A stretch of DNA of 64,000 nucleotides from Mesorhizobium sp. Root554. Lineage in GTDB: Bacteria; Pseudomonadota; Alphaproteobacteria; Rhizobiales; Rhizobiaceae. Below the pieces are notes generated by a model. The model had not been told where the DNA came from and ran no database searches. It saw only the letters and a program-made list of their open reading frames with translations. The position numbers and the translations under genes were made by a program. The stretch spans positions 1,711,884 through 1,775,883 of the forward strand of contig NZ_LMGA01000001.1 of the NCBI RefSeq assembly GCF_001427025.1. Direction: 5' to 3'. Positions 61,114-64,000 of this stretch are shown piece after piece (within the stretch, counting starts at the first letter, position 1; each line of letters opens with the position of its first letter).

Positions 61114-61776
61114 ATGTCAGACGGAGGAAATCCGCTGCGGGGATCGTCAGTTTACGTACTGGAGCAATTGCGTGATGCCATCACCAGCGGCACTCTGCGG
61201 CCCGGGTCGCCAATCCGGCAAAGGCAGATCGCTGACCAGTTCAAACTCAGTCATATTCCGGTTCGGGAAGCACTCTGGCAGCTGGAGTCCGAAGGGCTGG
61301 TCGTCGCTAGCCACAACCGCGGCATGACCGTGGCCTCGCTGACCGAAGCGGAGGCTTTGGAACTGACTGAGTTCCGCGCCCTCCTTGAAGAATATCTGGC
61401 AAGACGATGTGTTCCCCGCCTCTCCGACACCGACCTGGCACAGGCTGAGCAAGCCATCGCCGCGATCGATCGTGCCCAGAACACCACCGAAATCGTCGAG
61501 TTCAACTCGGCCTTCCACCGGATCTTGTATCAGCGGGCCGATGCTCCGCATTTCCTGCGGGCCGTCGAGCAGGCCCGCGTCAATCTGGGCCGCTATCTGC
61601 TGATGACCTGGAGGAGAGAGGGCCAGACAGACAGGTCACAGGAAGAGCACCGTCAAATTCTGGAAGCATGCCGCCGGGGCGATGCAGAAGAGGCGGGTCG
61701 CATCATGGCCACCCACGTGCGGGCTGTAGGCGAATCCGTCGTCCGGCTTATTCGGGAGCAAGCTCAGACCCTATGA
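61114..61776 (+). CDS. GntR-family regulator with FCD domain
   Basis: The 220-residue protein starts at the ATG 61114, preceded by GGAGA. The GntR winged helix is LRDAITSGTLRPGSPIRQRQ then HIPVREALWQLESEGLV (about residues 15-70). The C-terminal FCD domain has EFNSAFHRILYQ and EEHRQILEACRRGDAEEAGRI, with metal-binding histidine positions. It probably represses the divergent DASS transporter gene until its carboxylate ligand binds. The stop overlaps an ATG that opens only a 41-codon frame, not considered a gene. Confidence 0.9.
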   Translation: MSDGGNPLRGSSVYVLEQLRDAITSGTLRPGSPIRQRQIADQFKLSHIPVREALWQLESEGLVVASHNRGMTVASLTEAEALELTEFRALLEEYLARRCVPRLSDTDLAQAEQAIAAIDRAQNTTEIVEFNSAFHRILYQRADAPHFLRAVEQARVNLGRYLLMTWRREGQTDRSQEEHRQILEACRRGDAEEAGRIMATHVRAVGESVVRLIREQAQTL

Positions 61777-61905
61777 GCCTGTTCCGACATCGGCGTGCGC
61801 CCGAGCACATCGCCATCTCCACCACCCCGGTCGCCGGCGCCTGGAAGGGCACGGTCCGCGTCGCCGAACATTGGCCTGGCGATGACGAGCGACCGTAACG
61901 GCGCG

Positions 61906-61935
61906 CTCGGCATACATTCTCTCGGCATACATTCT
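61906..61935. repeat. Tandem duplication of 15 bp
   Basis: CTCGGCATACATTCT occurs twice without a gap (61906-61920 and 61921-61935) between the converging ends of the two GntR genes. It looks like a simple slippage duplication; no function is evident. Confidence 0.8.
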
Positions 61936-61962
61936 TTTGAGTGACGGCATTCGCCGCCGCGA

Positions 61963-62718
61963 TCATCGCTTGGCGCCAACGACCTTGTCCGTATTGGCCA
62001 GGAGTCTGCGCACGGCATCCCGCGCCGCGTCGGGCTGCCGCAGGCGAATGTGCTTCTCGATCCGCTCATGCAATTGCTGCGCCTGCTCGATGTCGTCGCC
62101 GGCGCGCGTTGCATAGACGAAAAGATGGTTGAGCGCGGACTCGATCAGCACGCCAAGCGGCACCAGCAGATCGTTTCCGGCGGCCCGCAAGATCGCCAGA
62201 TGAAAGCGCGTATCGGCATGGGTGCGCATCTCCAGCGATGCGGCCTGGCGCATGTCACGGCACGCCTGGCTGATTTCCGCCATCTGCTCGTCGCTGCGGC
62301 GCAGCGCGGCATAGGCCGTGGCCTCCGGTTCGATGATGTGGCGAAACTCCTGCACCGTGCGCAGAAATGTCTCGCTGCCGGGCGACGTCGCGTACCAGGC
62401 CAGCACATCGCGATCCAGAAGGTTCCAGCGCTCGCGTGGCTCGACCCGGCTGCCGACCTTCGGCCGTGACGCCAGCAGCCCCTTGGCCATCAGCATTTTG
62501 ATCGCTTCACGAACGGCCGAGCGACTGACATCGAAGATTTGCGCCCATTGCGCTTCGTTGGGAAGGACCGCGCCAGGCGCATAGTCGCCGCGCACAATCC
62601 GCGATCCGATTTCGTTGGCCACGGTCGCATGTACGCTGGTGCCCCGCTCTCCCATGGAAGCGAGCGGTTTGAGACCGCCCGTCCTGGTCGATGCCGCCGT
62701 TGGTTTTCTGCCTGCCAT
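61963..62718 (-). CDS. FadR-type GntR-family regulator (FCD domain)
   Basis: The 251-residue protein starts at ATG 62718, preceded by GGGGAAG. Residues 15-40 form a short basic/disordered lead. The winged helix is IGSRIVRGDYAPGAVLPNEA followed by VSRSAVREAIKMLMAKGLL. The FCD domain includes EFRHIIEPEATAYAA and HADTRFHLAILRAAGNDLL with the histidines that bind metal or sugar-acid ligands. It diverges from a YeiH-like transporter gene, with an inverted repeat between them, and may regulate it or distant sugar-acid genes. Confidence 0.9.
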   Translation of the reverse strand: MAGRKPTAASTRTGGLKPLASMGERGTSVHATVANEIGSRIVRGDYAPGAVLPNEAQWAQIFDVSRSAVREAIKMLMAKGLLASRPKVGSRVEPRERWNLLDRDVLAWYATSPGSETFLRTVQEFRHIIEPEATAYAALRRSDEQMAEISQACRDMRQAASLEMRTHADTRFHLAILRAAGNDLLVPLGVLIESALNHLFVYATRAGDDIEQAQQLHERIEKHIRLRQPDAARDAVRRLLANTDKVVGAKR

Positions 62719-62809
62719 GCTTCCCCCATTGGCCGCGCCGGGTGGATCCATTCTAGCGGCTTGCGATGGCGGCGCTATCCCATCGCCGCTTCCTGCGAGC
62801 ATCGAAGTA

Positions 62810-62832
62810 CGTTCGTTCGATTGAAACGAACG
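62810..62832. promoter_or_regulatory. Inverted repeat in the GntR/YeiH intergenic region
   Basis: CGTTCGTT, seven bases (CGATTGA), AACGAACG: an 8 bp perfect inverted repeat between the divergent starts at 62718 and 62912, placed to act on both. It could be bound by the GntR protein or by the LysR protein encoded beyond the transporter. Confidence 0.5.
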
Positions 62833-62911
62833 ATTCCACACATAAATTGCGTTGGAATTGGCCGGGATAGAATGTCATTCCGATATACTGAAAATCAGAG
62901 TACGTCTTTCC

Positions 62912-63949
62912 ATGACTTCAAGCGCCGCCAGCAACACGCTCCTCCCGCAAGCGCTCATTCTGCCGGATCGGCAGTCTCCGAAGACATTGCTGTCGGGCGT
63001 CCTGCTGGCATTGATCGTCTCCGGCGCGGCCTTTACCGCCCGCAATCTGCCGGGTCTCGGCTTCCTCAGCCCGATGATCCTGGCTGTGATCATCGGAGCC
63101 TTGTTCTCCAACATCGCCGGCCTGCCGGCGCATCTCAAACCCGGTGTGGGCTTCTGCCAGCGCAGCCTGCTGCGCCTTGCCATCGTGCTTCTGGGGTTTC
63201 AGCTCACTGTCGGCCAACTCGTCTCCGTCGGTGGCAAGGGCGTCGCCATCATCGCGGCGGCGCTGGTAGGGACATTCCTGTTCACCAGAACGCTCGGCCG
63301 GCTGCTCGGCGTCGACCGCAGGCTGGCCGAACTGATCGCCGCCGGCACCTCCATCTGCGGCGCCTCAGCCATCGTCGCCACCAACACCGTCACCAGAGGC
63401 TCGGAGGACGAGGTCGCCTATGCCGTCGCAGCCATCACACTCTTCGGCACGCTGGCGATGCTTCTGTTCCCGCTGCTCGGCCCCCATCTCGGACTGGACC
63501 AGCATCGGTTCGGCCTGTGGGCCGGCGCGTCGATCCACGAGATCGCGCAGGTGATCGGCGCCAGCTTCCAGAATGGCGCGCAATCCGGCGAGATCGGCAC
63601 CGTCGCCAAGCTGGCCAGGGTGGCGATGCTGGCGCCGGTGGTGATCCTGCTTGGCCTGTTTTCCCGGCGCGGCACCAAGGACGGCGTGACGGCCCGCCCG
63701 CCGGTGCCGTGGTTCATCTTCGCTTTCATCGCCGTCGTGGCCCTGAACAGCGCGGTGGAAATCCCAGCCAGCCTGACGACGGCAATCGCGCCGATAACCA
63801 CCTTGATGTTGACCATGGGCCTCGCCGCCATGGGCCTGCAGACACGGTTCTCGCAGATCCGCGCCCTTGGCTTTCGTCCCTTGCTGCTTGCATTTTCCGC
63901 ATCCGTCTTTATCGCAGGGTTCAGCCTCTTGCTGCTGAAGCTCGTGTGA
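62912..63949 (+). CDS. YeiH-family putative sulfate/sulfite exporter
   Basis: The 345-residue protein is a Cons_hypoth698/YeiH family member with about ten membrane helices. [47 protein letters not shown] and [17 protein letters not shown] are diagnostic. The name sulfate exporter is traditional; direct transport evidence in the family is limited. The start is set at ATG 62912 (MTSSAASNT); the frame stays open 20 codons further but lacks a better start. A LysR-type gene follows on the same strand, as yeiE accompanies yeiH in E. coli, although there the two are divergent. Confidence 0.9.
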   Translation: MTSSAASNTLLPQALILPDRQSPKTLLSGVLLALIVSGAAFTARNLPGLGFLSPMILAVIIGALFSNIAGLPAHLKPGVGFCQRSLLRLAIVLLGFQLTVGQLVSVGGKGVAIIAAALVGTFLFTRTLGRLLGVDRRLAELIAAGTSICGASAIVATNTVTRGSEDEVAYAVAAITLFGTLAMLLFPLLGPHLGLDQHRFGLWAGASIHEIAQVIGASFQNGAQSGEIGTVAKLARVAMLAPVVILLGLFSRRGTKDGVTARPPVPWFIFAFIAVVALNSAVEIPASLTTAIAPITTLMLTMGLAAMGLQTRFSQIRALGFRPLLLAFSASVFIAGFSLLLLKLV

Positions 63950-63962
63950 TCAAGGGAACAGG

Positions 63963-64000
63963 ATGACGCTGGAGCAGTTGCGGATCTTCGTCGCCGTCGC
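63963..64000 (+). CDS. LysR-family regulator, N-terminus only (cut by window end)
   Basis: ATG at 63963 opens MTLEQLRIFVAVA, the standard start of LysR-type regulators. AAGGGAAC lies upstream. Only 12-13 codons are visible, so the assignment rests on this motif and on the position behind a YeiH-type gene, whose usual regulator is the LysR protein YeiE. Confidence 0.7.
   Translation, partial: MTLEQLRIFVAV

Noticed and set aside
61773..61898. 41-codon frame overlapping the GntR stop codon (ATGA)
   Set aside because: Overlap suggests coupling, but the product has no recognisable feature and ends abruptly; at most a remnant.
1..64000. Search for tRNA, rRNA, CRISPR arrays, prophage genes and complete insertion sequences
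   Set aside because: No cloverleaf with conserved TTC motif, no regularly spaced repeats with unique spacers, and no transposase, integrase or phage structural gene was seen.

Overview
The window looks like chromosomal DNA of a high-GC alphaproteobacterium of the order Hyphomicrobiales, close to Mesorhizobium/Aminobacter. The grounds are codon use, the many ABC and TRAP uptake systems, the FCD-type GntR and Rrf2 regulators, and a GC-rich palindromic repeat (about 40 bp, present in ten copies) whose translation TPTPNPSPQGGG I associate with these genera. I saw no rRNA, tRNA, CRISPR array, prophage or complete insertion sequence. All functions are read from sequence motifs; no database search was run.

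Layout. 1-2.2 kb: a small accessory patch with a lower-GC DpnI-like methyl-directed restriction endonuclease and a small Cys-rich protein. 2.2-10.6 kb: core and miscellaneous genes (EttA, a membrane diguanylate cyclase, an alpha/beta hydrolase, a CoA transferase, a TPP enzyme, and an ArsR/SRPBCC/membrane-protein operon with two clear operators). 10.6-22.7 kb: a long leftward array for reductive pyrimidine catabolism: beta-alanine-type aminotransferase, cupin, beta-ureidopropionase-type amidohydrolase, LysE exporter, unknown membrane protein, dihydropyrimidinase, secreted protein, and an NMT1/THI5-type ABC importer. The divergent gene is a RutR-like TetR regulator. 22.8-25.9 kb: a TAXI-TRAP transporter. 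26-27.4 kb: an Rrf2/AhpD-like/DoxX cassette. 27.5-30.2 kb: preA and preT, the dihydropyrimidine dehydrogenase that starts the pyrimidine pathway.

RutR-type boxes lie upstream of both the aminotransferase array (21891-21906) and preT (30271-30286), so the two blocks appear to form one regulon: PreTA reduces uracil/thymine, dihydropyrimidinase opens the ring, the M20 amidohydrolase releases beta-alanine or beta-aminoisobutyrate, and the aminotransferase removes the amino group.

30.4-45.4 kb: VOC protein, lytic-transglycosylase-like lipoprotein, a complete peptide ABC transporter, a probably frameshifted secreted protein, and the TamB/TamA envelope machinery. 45.7-53.5 kb: an alpha-2-macroglobulin homologue paired with penicillin-binding protein 1C. 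53.7-59.5 kb: sulfate ABC transporter with two binding proteins and a Cys-containing Rrf2 regulator. 59.5-64 kb: DASS-type anion transporter divergent from a GntR regulator, a second GntR regulator divergent from a YeiH-family transporter, and the start of a LysR gene.

Less expected features: a TA-flanked MITE-like element wedged exactly between two genes of the pyrimidine operon, a DUF559 nuclease-like gene whose two ends lie inside the palindromic repeats, and the DpnI homologue without a visible partner methylase.
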